DNA of 64,000 nt, taken from Rivularia sp. PCC 7116. Its GTDB lineage: Bacteria; Cyanobacteriota; Cyanobacteriia; Cyanobacteriales; Nostocaceae. The notes under the pieces are model-generated. The model did no database searches. It was not told where the DNA came from and saw only the letters and a list, made by a program, of their open reading frames with translations. Below, in pieces: positions 1 to 9,691 of the stretch; the first letter of the stretch is position 1, and each line of letters opens with the position of its first letter. The position numbers were made by a program, and so were the translations under genes. The stretch covers positions 5,270,001 through 5,334,000 of the forward strand of contig NC_019678.1 in assembly GCF_000316665.1 (NCBI RefSeq). Reading direction: 5' to 3'.

Positions 1-171
1 GACGCTATTTACGAAGGTTATCACGGTCAAGTAAGTAGCGATGACGACTACGAAGACTACGAAGGCGCTGAAGACGATTACGATTACGAAGACAGCAGCG
101 AATTTAGCGAGTCTTCTGAAGAATTATCGGAAGGTGGCGAGCAGGAAGACGGAGAATCCACTGAAGGATAG
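1..171 (+). CDS. rpsB: 30S ribosomal protein S2, 3' end (partial)
   Basis: The window opens inside a reading frame that runs from base 1 to a TAG stop at 169-171 and gives 56 residues. The visible part is a low-complexity tail rich in Asp, Glu, Tyr and Ser (for example DDYEDYEGAEDDYDYED), preceded by DAIYEGYHGQ. I assign it to ribosomal protein S2 because tsf follows on the same strand after 288 bp, and rpsB-tsf is a very widely conserved gene pair. Cyanobacterial S2 proteins often carry an extended C-terminal tail after the globular domain. None of the diagnostic S2 core lies inside the window, so the call rests on tail composition and gene order. The strongly acidic, tyrosine-rich tail is longer than that of E. 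coli S2 and may be species specific. Confidence 0.8.
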   Translation, partial: DAIYEGYHGQVSSDDDYEDYEGAEDDYDYEDSSEFSESSEELSEGGEQEDGESTEG

Positions 172-459
172 AATTATTCGCTATTTTATTGATTCAGTAG
201 CGATCGGAAACGCAGGAGATATGCTCAAAGGTGATGTTATGGTAATTATGTATCAATAAATATCGTTATCCGATTGAGGGCTTTGCCTAAGTATTGTAGT
301 CTTAGGTAGTCTCCTGCTTCTCTACATCTTATTTGAGCTTACAAATACTTTAAGCCGAACAATAAAAATATTTTTGAGTATCCCACTGCTAAGTAATATA
401 GAAATACTCAATATCCCATCTTCGATTAAAACTATCAATTAAGTAGAAATTGAGGCAAC

Positions 460-1401
460 ATGGCGGAAATATCTGCAAAACTAGTCCAAGAGTTACGTAA
501 AAAAACCGGCGCTGGTATGATGGACTGCAAAAAAGCGCTGAAAGAAACCGAAGGCGACATTGAAAAAGGTATCGAATGGTTACGCCAAAAAGGCATTGCC
601 GGTGCGACTAAAAAAAGCGATCGCATTGCTGCTGAAGGTTTAATTGATACCTATATCGAACCGAGCGCTCAGGTAGGCGTGTTAATAGAAGTTAACTGCC
701 AAACTGACTTTGTTGCTCGTAATGATGCTTTCAAATCTTTAGTTCAAAATTTGGCGAAGCAAGCCACTACTGCAAAGAGCGTTGAAGCTTTATTAAGCCA
801 ACCCTACAGCGAAAATAAGGATAAAACAGTAGAGCAATCTATTACCGAGACAATCGCTCATTTAGGTGAAAACATCAAAGTACGTCGCTTTGAAAACTTT
901 TCTGCCCCCGAAAAGAAAGGTGTTGTAGACAGCTACATTCACACCGGCGGTAGAGTTGGTGTATTAGTTGAGCTAAAATGCGCTTCAGAGAAGGCTGCTA
1001 GCAATGAAGAAGTCAAAACATTAGCAAGAAACGTTGCCATGCAGGTTGCTGCTTGTCCCAACGTTGAATATGTAAATGTAGATGAAATTCCTGCTGAAAT
1101 TACTCAGAAAGAAAAAGAGATCGAAATGGGACGCGATGACTTAGCGAAAAAGCCTGACAATATTAAAGAAAAAATTGTTCAAGGAAGAATCGATAAGCGT
1201 CTCAAAGAAATGACTTTGTTAGACCAACCTTATATTAGAGATCAAAGCACATCTATTGGGGAATTGGTAAAACAAACAGGAAGTAAAGTTGGTGAAGAAA
1301 TTTCTATTAGCCGCTTTACTCGTTACATTCTTGGCGAAGGTATTGATAAGAAAGAAGAAGACTTTGCCTCAGAAGTCGCCGCACAAATGGGTAATAATTA
1401 A
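460..1401 (+). CDS. tsf: Elongation factor Ts
   Basis: This gene encodes EF-Ts, the guanine-nucleotide exchange factor that recharges EF-Tu with GTP in the cytoplasm. The 313-residue product has the UBA-like N-terminal module ([24 protein letters not shown], residues 4-27), the conserved TDFVARN motif at residues 82-88 that contacts EF-Tu, and two core subdomains, the second starting near GRVGVLVEL. Length and architecture are normal for a full bacterial EF-Ts. The ATG at 460 gives the canonical MAEISAKLV start, with a weak GAGG-type ribosome site just upstream. It follows rpsB on the same strand and is probably co-transcribed with it. An intrinsic terminator at 1430-1462 closes the unit. Nothing looks disrupted. 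Confidence 0.97.
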   Translation: MAEISAKLVQELRKKTGAGMMDCKKALKETEGDIEKGIEWLRQKGIAGATKKSDRIAAEGLIDTYIEPSAQVGVLIEVNCQTDFVARNDAFKSLVQNLAKQATTAKSVEALLSQPYSENKDKTVEQSITETIAHLGENIKVRRFENFSAPEKKGVVDSYIHTGGRVGVLVELKCASEKAASNEEVKTLARNVAMQVAACPNVEYVNVDEIPAEITQKEKEIEMGRDDLAKKPDNIKEKIVQGRIDKRLKEMTLLDQPYIRDQSTSIGELVKQTGSKVGEEISISRFTRYILGEGIDKKEEDFASEVAAQMGNN

Positions 1402-1429
1402 TTCAGCTTGCGGAATAGTTTTTTATATG

Positions 1430-1462
1430 CAGGTCAAACTTTTTAAGATTGACCTGTTTTTC
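1430..1462 (+). terminator. Rho-independent terminator of rpsB-tsf
   Basis: An 8-bp perfect stem (CAGGTCAA at 1430-1437 with TTGACCTG at 1449-1456) and an 11-nt loop are followed directly by a run of five T. It lies 29 bp after the tsf stop codon, the right place to end the rpsB-tsf transcript. Confidence 0.8.
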
Positions 1463-2003
1463 ATTAAATTGACTGGATAGTGTAATTTTAGTCGAGTCAA
1501 CGGCATAAATTACATAATTAAAATCTTGCTGATTCCCTATGAATATTTACAACTGTTCTAAGTTTATCTTCATTAAATATATCTAAGCTTGGCTTACAAT
1601 AGTTAATTTATTAATTAATCGTCTTTCATCGCATTATCGATAATTTTTAAATGAGTTATTTAATGAATTAAGTAACAGGAGGCGTAATCTTTTTTGAGAT
1701 ATATCAAAAGTACGTTATAACTTACTGCTATATTTACATAGTCATCTTTAGACGACTTCAACTTTGAAGCTGAAATTTTAATTCAAAGAGGTTGTTAACA
1801 TTGGTGCAAGATATTAAATGAATAGTACTAGGACACAACACCTCAAAAAAATATGAAAATACCACTAGCAATAGCTCTAAAATTTCAAATTAGGTAGATA
1901 AATCGCCTCTACTATGAATTAACTTCGCAGACGCAAAGCGATTAGATGGGGAAAATTGCGTACTTCTGTACCACTACTAATATAAAATGGAAAAGAAGAG
2001 AAT
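1463..2003. other. Intergenic stretch without a recognised gene
   Basis: This is about 540 bp of AT-rich sequence between the tsf terminator and the next gene. I see no convincing reading frame or RNA gene. It presumably carries the promoter of the gene at 2004; a purine-rich AAGAAGAG directly before that ATG is a plausible ribosome binding site. Confidence 0.5.
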
Positions 2004-3110
2004 ATGGCAAGACCAATCGAGCGAATAGAAAAGGATATTGTCGAGCTAGAAAAAGCAATAAAAGACATAGGACAACAACTCCACAGCGCTTATGAAAGCT
2101 ACTTAGAAGTTTTGGGACAAGCTTTACGCCAGCAATTGATTTTGGCTAGTTATCATCTGTGTACCCAAGGATACCCAGATAGTTTTCTGAGTTTGTCTTT
2201 AAGTCAACGACAGAAATTACAGAAAGCTATGCGTAAGTTGGCAAAATCCGCAGCCCAAGATATGCAAACTTTAATTGAGATTGATGATGAAGAGGAGTCA
2301 GAAGAAGTTGAAAGTCAATTAGAAACAAGTGATTCAAGTGATTTTGATTTAGAAGAAATTGAACAAGAAGAAAGTATTGAGGATTTAGTTGAAGAAAAAC
2401 TAGACTTTGAAGACGATGAACTAGAAGAAATTACTCAAGGATTAGAAATTGAAGATAAAGATTTAGAAGAAATTGTAGAAAAGTTAGGAATGGAAGACAC
2501 AGAATCAGAGCCAAAAGCTTTTGATGAGAATATTTCTCCTAGTTCGCTCCCTTTAGATGCCAAAATAGCTTTTTTATCTGCTAAAAAAGGTCAGCCTCCT
2601 GTATTTTCATTAGAACCAGAACCGGGCAAAGATTGGAAAAACTGGTTTAACCCCAATACCTCTAATCCTATGGAATTAGCAGCTTGGCAAAAAAACTTAG
2701 AAAGAGCTATTAGTTATATACTAAAAACTCTATCTCGTGATGGCAATCGCCTGCTACAAAAAGCTAGTATTTTACCAAAAAAACTGCCAGAACAGGTTTT
2801 AGAAGCTGCTGCTGCTTCTGCGGAAGGTTCTTCAGATGTAATGCCTGGGCCTCCTAATATATTAAGTTTAGTAGTAGGGATTAACAGTGATGAGCAACAA
2901 GAGCCAGAAAACTTAACAAAAGTAATGGCTTTAAACCTGCGGCTGGTTGAAATAGAATTTGCTGACATTAAACTTTCATCCGAACGCAAGCAGATTCGCA
3001 ATATTTTGAATCAATTAGGCAAATTAGGAAGAGAATATCAAAAAAAACAGCGAGAACGTTCTATTGCTGCTGCTGAAGCGGCTTGGCGTGCTAGCTGGTA
3101 TGAAGACTGA
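2004..3110 (+). CDS. Conserved cyanobacterial protein of unknown function with acidic central region
   Basis: I do not recognise a named family for this 368-residue protein. Residues 1-90 are a helical, charged segment (begins MARPIERIEKDIVELEKAI). Residues about 90-170 are extremely acidic and low in complexity, rich in EE, DLEE and IEDL units. Residues about 190-368 form a second conserved-looking domain containing GKDWKNWFNPNTSNPMELA and a C-terminal coiled coil with many Arg and Lys. There is no signal peptide and no membrane segment, so it is probably cytoplasmic. The ATG at 2004 has AAGAAGAG upstream. It lies 118 bp before recG on the same strand, so co-transcription is possible, but a function in repair would be only a guess from position. 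Confidence 0.85.
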   Translation: MARPIERIEKDIVELEKAIKDIGQQLHSAYESYLEVLGQALRQQLILASYHLCTQGYPDSFLSLSLSQRQKLQKAMRKLAKSAAQDMQTLIEIDDEEESEEVESQLETSDSSDFDLEEIEQEESIEDLVEEKLDFEDDELEEITQGLEIEDKDLEEIVEKLGMEDTESEPKAFDENISPSSLPLDAKIAFLSAKKGQPPVFSLEPEPGKDWKNWFNPNTSNPMELAAWQKNLERAISYILKTLSRDGNRLLQKASILPKKLPEQVLEAAAASAEGSSDVMPGPPNILSLVVGINSDEQQEPENLTKVMALNLRLVEIEFADIKLSSERKQIRNILNQLGKLGREYQKKQRERSIAAAEAAWRASWYED

Positions 3111-3116
3111 AACAGT

Positions 3117-3224
3117 TATCAGCGAACAGTTAGCAGTTGGGAGTTAGGAGTTATGAGTTGATGAGTTATTTAATGATTTATGTCTAACAACTAAAAACTA
3201 ATAACTAACAACTAACAACTAATT
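3117..3224. repeat. Short tandemly repeated heptamers (STRR) before recG
   Basis: The gap between the hypothetical gene and recG consists almost entirely of degenerate 7-bp units. Around 3120-3160 they are of the type AGTTAGN/GAGTTAGG, and at 3186-3222 of the type CTAACAA (for example AACTAACAACTAACAACTAA). Such heptameric STRRs are characteristic of heterocystous cyanobacterial genomes. The repeats begin right after the stop codon at 3110 and end within a few bases of the recG start. Confidence 0.75.
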
Positions 3225-3228
3225 ACAA

Positions 3229-5736
3229 ATGACTAATGACGATAAACCAGATTGGATAAGATTGCAAAAAGCTCTGACGGTAGAAACGGAACGGGGTTTT
3301 GTTAATTTGAAGGGTAGGGAATATCTATTTAATGAATTTCTTACTTTAACTTTCGGTAAATTTCCTATTGGCTTGCCCCCAACCGAACGTCGCCGCTGGC
3401 AGGAATTCGCAGTCAAATTTGCTAACTATCCGAATTTAACAACTGAGGATAGGCAGCATTTGGTGGCTGAAACTCGCCGGTATCTTTATGCTTTGCAGCA
3501 AGGGAAACGGGGAAGCAATCAAGCAAATAGCAATTATGCTTTGCCAAATTCTTCAAGTACAAACTCAAGTTCAAAGGTTAAAGTCCAAACTCCTAAAACT
3601 AAGATTGTTGCTGAAGTCAGTCGGCGACTTGCACCAGAATTAGACAAAAAACTCAGCGACTTACCGGAAATTGGGTTTAAAAGAGCCAGTAAACTATATC
3701 GTCTGGGCTTATCTACGGTGCGCGATTTACTGTATTACTTTCCCCGCGATCATATTGACTATGCAAATCAAGTATGCATCGCCCAGCTGCAAGCTGGTGA
3801 AACAGTGACTCTGGTGGCAACAGTGAAGCGTTGTAACTGTTTTTCTAGCCCTAAAAACAAGAAATTAACAATTTTAGAAATTCAATTAAAAGATAATTCT
3901 GGTCTTTTAAAAATTAGTCGTTTTTACGCTGGCAATCGTTATAGCAGTCGCGGTTGGCAAGAAAGTATAAAACGTCGCTATGTTGCTGGTAGTACTGTAG
4001 CTGCTTGCGGTTTAGTCAAAGAAAGCAAATACGGTTTAACTCTTGATAATCCAGAACTAGAAGTTTTAGCGAATCCGGAAGATGAAATTGAATCGCTGAC
4101 TGTGGGCAGAGTGGTGCCGGTTTATTCTTTAACTGAAGGGGTTGTCGCGAGTACGGTGAGACAAGCAGTAGTTGCTGCTTTACCTGCAACCGCTCATTTA
4201 AAGGAACCTTTACCAAAGGGTTTGCGGACAAAATATCAGTTGATGGAGTTAAAAGACGCAATTAATAATATTCATTTTCCGCCCGATAGCGATAGTTTGC
4301 GAGCAGCACGCCGTCGTTTGGTATTTGATGAGTTTTTCTACTTGCAACTCGGTTTACTGCAACGCCAGCAAAAAGCCCGTAAAGCTCAAACTAGTGCGAT
4401 TCTTGCGCCACAAGGTGAGTTATTGCAGCAGTTCCATGAGATATTGCCGTTTAATTTAACGGGGGCGCAGGAACGAGTTGTTCAAGATATTCTCAACGAT
4501 TTACAAAAGCCCGCACCAATGAATCGTTTGGTACAGGGAGATGTGGGTTCTGGTAAAACGGTTGTGGCGGTGATTGCGATTATTGCCGCGATTCAATCGG
4601 GGTATCAAGCGGCTTTGATGGCTCCTACGGAGGTTTTAGCCGAACAACATTATCGTAAGCTGGTTAGCTGGTTTAACCTGTTGCATTTACCAGTAGATTT
4701 ACTTACAGGATCTACTAAAACGGCAAAAAGACGACAAATTCACGCTCAGTTAGAAACGGGAGAATTACCGCTTTTAGTTGGCACCCATGCCTTAATTCAA
4801 GACCCCGTAAACTTCCAAAAACTGGGTTTGGTAGTAATTGACGAACAACATCGCTTTGGGGTGGAGCAAAGAGCGCGATTGCAGCAAAAAGGCGAACAGC
4901 CTCACGTTTTAACAATGACTGCAACTCCGATTCCGCGAACTTTGGCGCTAACTATTCATGGCGATTTAGATGTCAGTCAGATTGATGAACTACCACCGGG
5001 AAGACAAAAGATAAAAACTACAGCTTTAAGAGCAAGCGAAAGAACTCAAGCTTATGATTTGATGCGGCGCGAGATTGCTCAAGGAAGACAGGTTTACGTG
5101 GTATTGCCTCTGGTAGAAGAATCGGAAAAGTTGGACGTGCGCTCCGCCGTAGAAGAGCATAAAAAATTACAGGAAGCAATATTTCCCGAGTTTCAGGTAG
5201 GATTGCTCCACGGACGCATGAGTTCTGCCGATAAAGATCAAGCAATTAGTAAATTCCGCGATCGCGAAACACAAATATTAGTTTCTACCACCGTAGTCGA
5301 AGTTGGCGTAGATGTTCCGAATGCAACTGTCATGCTAATTGAAAACGCGGAAAGATTCGGGTTATCGCAATTGCATCAATTACGAGGGCGTGTTGGTAGA
5401 GGTGCCGCGCAATCCTTTTGTCTTTTAGTTAGCGGTTCTCGCAGTGCTGATGCTCAACAAAGACTGAAAGTATTAGAACAGTCACAAGACGGGTTTTTTA
5501 TATCAGAAATGGATATGCGTTTTAGGGGGCCAGGTCAAGTTTTAGGAACTCGACAATCCGGTATTCCAGATTTTACTTTAGCAAGTTTAGTTGAAGACGA
5601 AGAAGTATTAATTTTAGCCCGTCAAGCTGCGGAAAAAGTAATAGAATTAGACGCTAGTTTGGAACGTTGGAAATTGATGCGAGACGAATTGAAATACCGT
5701 TATGAAAGGTTAATGGGTGGAACGATTTTGACTTAG
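3229..5736 (+). CDS. recG: ATP-dependent DNA helicase RecG
   Basis: RecG is a monomeric superfamily 2 helicase that regresses stalled replication forks and branch-migrates Holliday junctions. The 835-residue protein shows a cyanobacterial-type N-terminal extension of about 140 residues. An OB-fold wedge domain follows (about residues 160-290, including YYFPRDHIDY), then the helicase core. Walker A GDVGSGKT is near residue 437, the DEQH box near 538, the TATPIPRTL motif near 564, and QLRGRVGRG (motif VI) near 716. The C-terminal TRG region (MRFRGPGQVLGTRQSG) is intact. The size exceeds E. coli RecG (693 residues) because of the extension. The ATG at 3229 lies next to an STRR with no clear ribosome site, so the exact start is less certain than the function. 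Confidence 0.97.
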   Translation: MTNDDKPDWIRLQKALTVETERGFVNLKGREYLFNEFLTLTFGKFPIGLPPTERRRWQEFAVKFANYPNLTTEDRQHLVAETRRYLYALQQGKRGSNQANSNYALPNSSSTNSSSKVKVQTPKTKIVAEVSRRLAPELDKKLSDLPEIGFKRASKLYRLGLSTVRDLLYYFPRDHIDYANQVCIAQLQAGETVTLVATVKRCNCFSSPKNKKLTILEIQLKDNSGLLKISRFYAGNRYSSRGWQESIKRRYVAGSTVAACGLVKESKYGLTLDNPELEVLANPEDEIESLTVGRVVPVYSLTEGVVASTVRQAVVAALPATAHLKEPLPKGLRTKYQLMELKDAINNIHFPPDSDSLRAARRRLVFDEFFYLQLGLLQRQQKARKAQTSAILAPQGELLQQFHEILPFNLTGAQERVVQDILNDLQKPAPMNRLVQGDVGSGKTVVAVIAIIAAIQSGYQAALMAPTEVLAEQHYRKLVSWFNLLHLPVDLLTGSTKTAKRRQIHAQLETGELPLLVGTHALIQDPVNFQKLGLVVIDEQHRFGVEQRARLQQKGEQPHVLTMTATPIPRTLALTIHGDLDVSQIDELPPGRQKIKTTALRASERTQAYDLMRREIAQGRQVYVVLPLVEESEKLDVRSAVEEHKKLQEAIFPEFQVGLLHGRMSSADKDQAISKFRDRETQILVSTTVVEVGVDVPNATVMLIENAERFGLSQLHQLRGRVGRGAAQSFCLLVSGSRSADAQQRLKVLEQSQDGFFISEMDMRFRGPGQVLGTRQSGIPDFTLASLVEDEEVLILARQAAEKVIELDASLERWKLMRDELKYRYERLMGGTILT

Positions 5737-5963
5737 CTGTAGACTGTAAATTCTAAATTCTAGATTGTGTATTCTGAATACAGAAGATTAAAAACATTAC
5801 TAAACGCAGAAGATACAAAGAAAAAAGAAGAAAAAGATAAAATTAAATAATTTCTATATAAACGTAAACTATATAATAGTGCGTTTTCCGTATGCTTTCA
5901 GACAATAAGAAGGCGATTTAGTTTCAGAAATCACCCCTTAAATGAAATTATTTTTTTCAAACC

Positions 5964-7016
5964 TTAACTAAATTCCATAGTTTCGACAAAATCTAAAATC
6001 ATTTGCTTGAGTGCAACAGCTTCTTGCTTCATAAAATTAGAAGTTCTGCCATCTAAAAATGTTCGCTGACTGCTTACTATATAAAGAAAGTCGCCATTAA
6101 TAAACGCGATTAATCCTCGATAAGCATCTAATTTGGTTGCAGTACCATTGTTTCCTGTTTTGTAAGTTCTTGAACCATCAGGCATATAAAGCAGTACAAA
6201 GTAAGCGCCTTCTAGGGTTTGAGTCATATACTCGTTATATTCAACCTGTGCTTCTGGCAAATTCGCGACTATTTCTTCAGGAACATATTTATTTACCAGA
6301 GTCGATTTCAGATATTCCTCTTGCCCAATGATTTCCATTTCTTCCATTTGTTTAGAAGGCAAGGAATAATAATCTATTCTGAGAAAACTACCTTCATCAT
6401 CAGAAAAACTAACTGTACCTTCTTGACTTTGAACTTTACCGCCTTGATGGGGCTTTACTGGAATCGGAACTGTAAAGTTACCTATTGGAGATTCATATGA
6501 CTCTATAGTAAAGCCCATATCATGTATAGTTTCATCTTCCGAATCAAGTAATTCTTCTAATTCAGCTTCCTCGAAGGCAGCAATTACATCTTCGATAATT
6601 TCTTCTGCTTCTTCATTTTCAATATCTAAAGCTTCCTGTAAGCTTTTTAGCAGAGGCATTTTTGTTCTGGGGATATGCATTTCTTCTTCATCTACAATTA
6701 CACTAACCCCAGCAGCAAAAGCATCTTCTAAAAATTCATCTTCAAGTTTGTCATTCGCAGCATTAAACAGCGCTCCTATTTCATTCTGTTCGGCTATATT
6801 TAGAAGCTTATCAAGCATTTCTAATAAATCTTCATCCGAATATTCTTCAAAAATCTCGAATCCCCAAAGTATATCGACTAAAAATTCTATATCTACCTCT
6901 TCTAAAGACGAATCGGCAGCAGTAGTTATTAGTGCGACTGTAGCCACTGCTTCTTCTCGAGTCAATGGCTGTTTTAATATGTTTTCTGATTTAAAATATT
7001 TATCGTATTTGTCCAT
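5964..7016 (-). CDS. TerB-like acidic protein with C-terminal PsbP/Mog1-like domain
   Basis: This 350-residue protein is rich in Glu and Asp. Residues about 18-150 look like a TerB-type all-helical domain (LTREEAVATVALITTAADSS then paired acidic helices), a fold found in tellurite-resistance TerB and in chaperone- or membrane-associated cyanobacterial proteins. After an acidic linker, residues about 180-350 form an alpha/beta domain beginning SYESPIGNFTVPIPVKP and ending in a helix with VALKQMILDFVETMEFS. The layout suggests a PsbP/Mog1-like fold, but that is inference. No signal peptide or membrane segment is seen. A strong ribosome site (GGAGG, 9 bases before the ATG on the minus strand) supports the start. 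Tellurite resistance itself should not be inferred. It is a single-gene unit convergent with recG. Confidence 0.8.
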   Translation of the reverse strand: MDKYDKYFKSENILKQPLTREEAVATVALITTAADSSLEEVDIEFLVDILWGFEIFEEYSDEDLLEMLDKLLNIAEQNEIGALFNAANDKLEDEFLEDAFAAGVSVIVDEEEMHIPRTKMPLLKSLQEALDIENEEAEEIIEDVIAAFEEAELEELLDSEDETIHDMGFTIESYESPIGNFTVPIPVKPHQGGKVQSQEGTVSFSDDEGSFLRIDYYSLPSKQMEEMEIIGQEEYLKSTLVNKYVPEEIVANLPEAQVEYNEYMTQTLEGAYFVLLYMPDGSRTYKTGNNGTATKLDAYRGLIAFINGDFLYIVSSQRTFLDGRTSNFMKQEAVALKQMILDFVETMEFS

Positions 7017-7529
7017 AACTAGTACCTCCAGGCATGGTATTTCAGTGCAGAAAAATTAGCAGTGGCTCGCTGTATTCACAATATTATGTTAAATAGGTTG
7101 ATAAATAATTTTTACTTCGGCATTAACAGTAAACTGCATCGCGATAGTGAAATATATATCATTTAGATATTACTAGAATAGAGTTACTTTTTTTTACCTT
7201 TTCTAAAAATCATCAGAATTAATATAAAAGCCTTGAGAGCAATTTAGATATTTATACTGCAAGCTTTTACCTGCTTAATTCAAATATTTTTGAATTTCAT
7301 TTATGCTTCAGAGCTATTTATTGATATAATTTTCTGTTTTTGTTTTTTGACTTCTCATACCTGTTATTATTTTCGTTTTAAGTATTGTCTATTTAGTTTG
7401 TATACAATACGGCGGCAGGATACCCACGCTACAATATTTTAATTTTTCCTTTTATACAATTTAGCCGCACATCAAATGACTCATGACTAATAACAACTCG
7501 TAATTAGCCATGAATCATTTTTTGCTTGA
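7017..7529. other. Intergenic stretch without a recognised gene
   Basis: These 513 AT-rich bases lie between two minus-strand genes. The right end, just upstream of the TerB-like gene, holds its GGAGG ribosome site. I see no convincing reading frame, RNA gene or clear terminator in the rest. Confidence 0.4.
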
Positions 7530-7883
7530 TTAATCTGCTTGTTCTAGATACTGATTAATATCTTCTATCACACGAGTTAGTTCAGCTTCTGTTGTCAAAC
7601 GAATTGTGTCGGAGCGCACGGTAAGTAAAACCTTAGCAGCGAAAGGAGTAGGCCAAATATTAGGATTACAAAAAAGCTCTAAAAAAACTTCTCCTGTATA
7701 ACGGTATTCCATTGAAGACTGAGGGTTTGCTCTTCCTCCACCGCTAGCATTTTTGGTTGCAACTACTTTGAGTTTTTGCATTAATTCATCTATTGCTGCC
7801 TTTAATTCTCTTGCTGCTCCTGGTGAAAAGCTAAAAGAAACGGAACCTTCAACCAAATTAAGTGTCAAATGATTTGCAGACAT
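7530..7883 (-). CDS. Conserved hypothetical protein (117 aa)
   Basis: I do not recognise a named family. The protein is soluble, with no signal peptide or membrane helix. The N-terminal half (begins MSANHLTLNLVEGSVSFSF) predicts beta strands followed by a helix (AARELKAAIDELMQKL). A glycine-rich loop follows, then a strand-rich segment containing EYRYTGEVFLELFCNPNIWPTPFAAKVLLTVR, and a terminal helix. The compact size and mixed alpha/beta pattern suggest a small single-domain protein. It stands alone, with more than 500 bp to either neighbour, so context gives no function. The ATG at 7883 is the only sensible start. Confidence 0.75.
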   Translation of the reverse strand: MSANHLTLNLVEGSVSFSFSPGAARELKAAIDELMQKLKVVATKNASGGGRANPQSSMEYRYTGEVFLELFCNPNIWPTPFAAKVLLTVRSDTIRLTTEAELTRVIEDINQYLEQAD

Positions 7884-8614
7884 AGGTTATCTGTTTATTA
7901 AGATATATAGCTTTTCTATTTTCCCTCCATTTGGGGCATCGCTATGCAGGAATATTGATTTGAAAGGTTAAGCTATTTTACGATCTCAATAAAAATAATA
8001 ATTCTCAATTGATTTGCAACTTAAACGGTTTAAACTATTCCTTTTCAAACTGCACAGCCAATGTAACTGTTTACACTTATATTTTTTTAATAATTCTACA
8101 AGCTGTTACGTATTGAATCTGTATTCAAAACGCAGTTAGGATGCTTATACTACGATAAGTAAATATTTTAATATAATTACCGCTGCGTATAGCGGTTTTA
8201 ACTCGGATAGAATACAAATGCAACTCCACTCTTCATCTGTTCAAAGTACCAAAGATGTTAGTAAGGGAGATCCAAGAAATAAAATGTCCCACCGTTTTAC
8301 AAATATTCCGGTCAAAACCTAGATATACTGGGGTGTCGCCTTTCAGGCGACACCGACGGTGGGACATTTTATTATCTATAAGTGCCTAATACTGAGGAAT
8401 TGTTACCGTCCAGTTTATTGCACTAAATTGAAAAGAGGTTCTAATCTTAAAGGTTTTTAGCTTTTTTATTCAAAATAGATATCAAAAAGCTAGCTAAATT
8501 TTGTTATTTAAACGATATATTTTCTTTAGAAACTAACAGTCCGAGACACCTAGTCGCTGTTAAAAGTTTTACATTATAAAAGGAGATGCTCGATATAAAC
8601 AATACTAAATAGCT
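7884..8614. other. Intergenic stretch carrying a structured palindromic element
   Basis: These 731 bp separate the 117-aa gene from the divergent cation-efflux gene. They hold the nested inverted-repeat element at 8278-8373, listed separately. A purine-rich AAAAGGAGATG lies at 8578-8588, but it is too far from the ATG at 8615 to be its ribosome site. The remaining sequence is AT-rich, with no supported gene. Confidence 0.5.
8278..8373. repeat. 96-bp nested palindromic element, possible structured RNA or MITE
   Basis: An 18-bp perfect inverted repeat bounds the element (AATAAAATGTCCCACCGT at 8278-8295 and its exact complement at 8356-8373). Inside are two hairpins that abut without a gap. The first is a 5-bp stem with one G-U pair (CCGGT 8308-8312 with ACTGG 8327-8331). 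The second is a 10-bp perfect stem with a 3-nt loop (GGTGTCGCCT 8332-8341, AGGCGACACC 8345-8354). The whole could fold as an RNA three-way junction. No flanking target duplication is evident and there is no adjacent reverse transcriptase or transposase. It may be a non-autonomous mobile element, an independent ncRNA or a terminator-like structure. Strand cannot be decided. Confidence 0.75.
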
Positions 8615-9496
8615 ATGGATAATCGCGCAGCAGTTAAAAGAGTTTTAATAATTACTCTGCTGCTAAATGTATTTGTAATGGTTTTAAAAGTATCAGTAGG
8701 AGTCGTTACGGGTTCCTTGAGTTTAATCGCTGATGCTTTACATAGCGTTACGGATAGCGCAAACAATGTTTTAGGATTAATTACCAATCGATGTTCTTCT
8801 CCCTTACCCGATAGGCAACACCCCTACGGACACCAAAAATTTGAAGCTGTAGGTGCTTTAGGTATTGCTGGATTTTTAGCCATTGCTTGTTTTGAAATTC
8901 TTCAAAGTGCGATTGAAAGAATTATTCAAGGAGGTAAGCCCGTTACGATTTCAGTGCCACAGCTATGGTTATTGCTGTTAGTTTTAGGAGTAAATATTTT
9001 TGTCGCTTTTTACGAAAGACGTGTAGGTAAAAGAGTTGACAGCCCAATTTTAATTGCCGATGCCCATCATACTATGAGCGATATTTGGGTCACAATTTCT
9101 GTAATCCTCGGTTTAATTGCTGTTCGCCTAGGTTATCAATGGTTAGATTTAGTTCTAGCTTTTCCTGTTGCTTTGATGGTGTTTTTTAGTGGATGGACTG
9201 TAATTAAAGAAAACTTACCTTGGCTTGTAGATGAAATGGCGATCGCACCAGAAACTATCAACGACATTGCTTTAAAAGTTCCTGGAGTAATTAACTGCCA
9301 TGACATTGCTTCTCGTGGTGTAATCGGTCGTCAAGTGTTTATTGAAATGCATTTAATTGTTGCAGCTCGGGATGTCAAAACTGCACATCAGATTACTGAA
9401 GAAGTTGAATCTTGTTTAGAAGAAAAGTTTAATCCAGTCAGAATTCTAATTCACGTAGAACCGCCTAATTATAAATCAAATCAGATTAGCTTTTAG
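8615..9496 (+). CDS. Cation diffusion facilitator (CDF) family metal efflux transporter
   Basis: CDF proteins exchange protons for divalent metals such as Zn2+, Fe2+, Co2+ or Mn2+ across the cytoplasmic membrane. The 293-residue length fits the family. About six membrane segments span residues 9-205, and a cytoplasmic ferredoxin-like domain follows (about 205-293, ends in PVRILIHVEPPNYKSNQ). The membrane metal site appears as H43 and D47 (DALHSVTD) in TM2 and H152 and D156 (DAHHTMSD) in TM5. The second half has the HxxxD form found in the family, while the first position is His rather than the Asp of E. coli YiiP. The family signature HPYGHQKFE follows TM2. Substrate specificity cannot be read reliably from this. 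It is a single gene with no nearby metal regulator. Confidence 0.93.
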   Translation: MDNRAAVKRVLIITLLLNVFVMVLKVSVGVVTGSLSLIADALHSVTDSANNVLGLITNRCSSPLPDRQHPYGHQKFEAVGALGIAGFLAIACFEILQSAIERIIQGGKPVTISVPQLWLLLLVLGVNIFVAFYERRVGKRVDSPILIADAHHTMSDIWVTISVILGLIAVRLGYQWLDLVLAFPVALMVFFSGWTVIKENLPWLVDEMAIAPETINDIALKVPGVINCHDIASRGVIGRQVFIEMHLIVAARDVKTAHQITEEVESCLEEKFNPVRILIHVEPPNYKSNQISF

Positions 9497-9691
9497 GTAT
9501 TGATGAATTGGAATTAATTGAATTTTACTTGGCTATATGAGTTAAGTGGAAAGGGCAACATTAAAATACTTGAGAGATGGGGAGATAAACTTAAAAGAAG
9601 ACAATCTTTAGGAAGAAACTTAAAGGATTAATTTCTAACTCTTCATCCCTAACTTTTAATTTCTAACTCCCCATAACCTATTTTCTATTTT

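Noticed and set aside
5964-7016. Tellurite resistance function
   Set aside because: Only a TerB-like fold is suggested; no ter operon genes surround it, so resistance is not inferred.
8278-8373. Retron-type ncRNA
   Set aside because: The outer inverted repeat fits, but no reverse transcriptase lies within reach.
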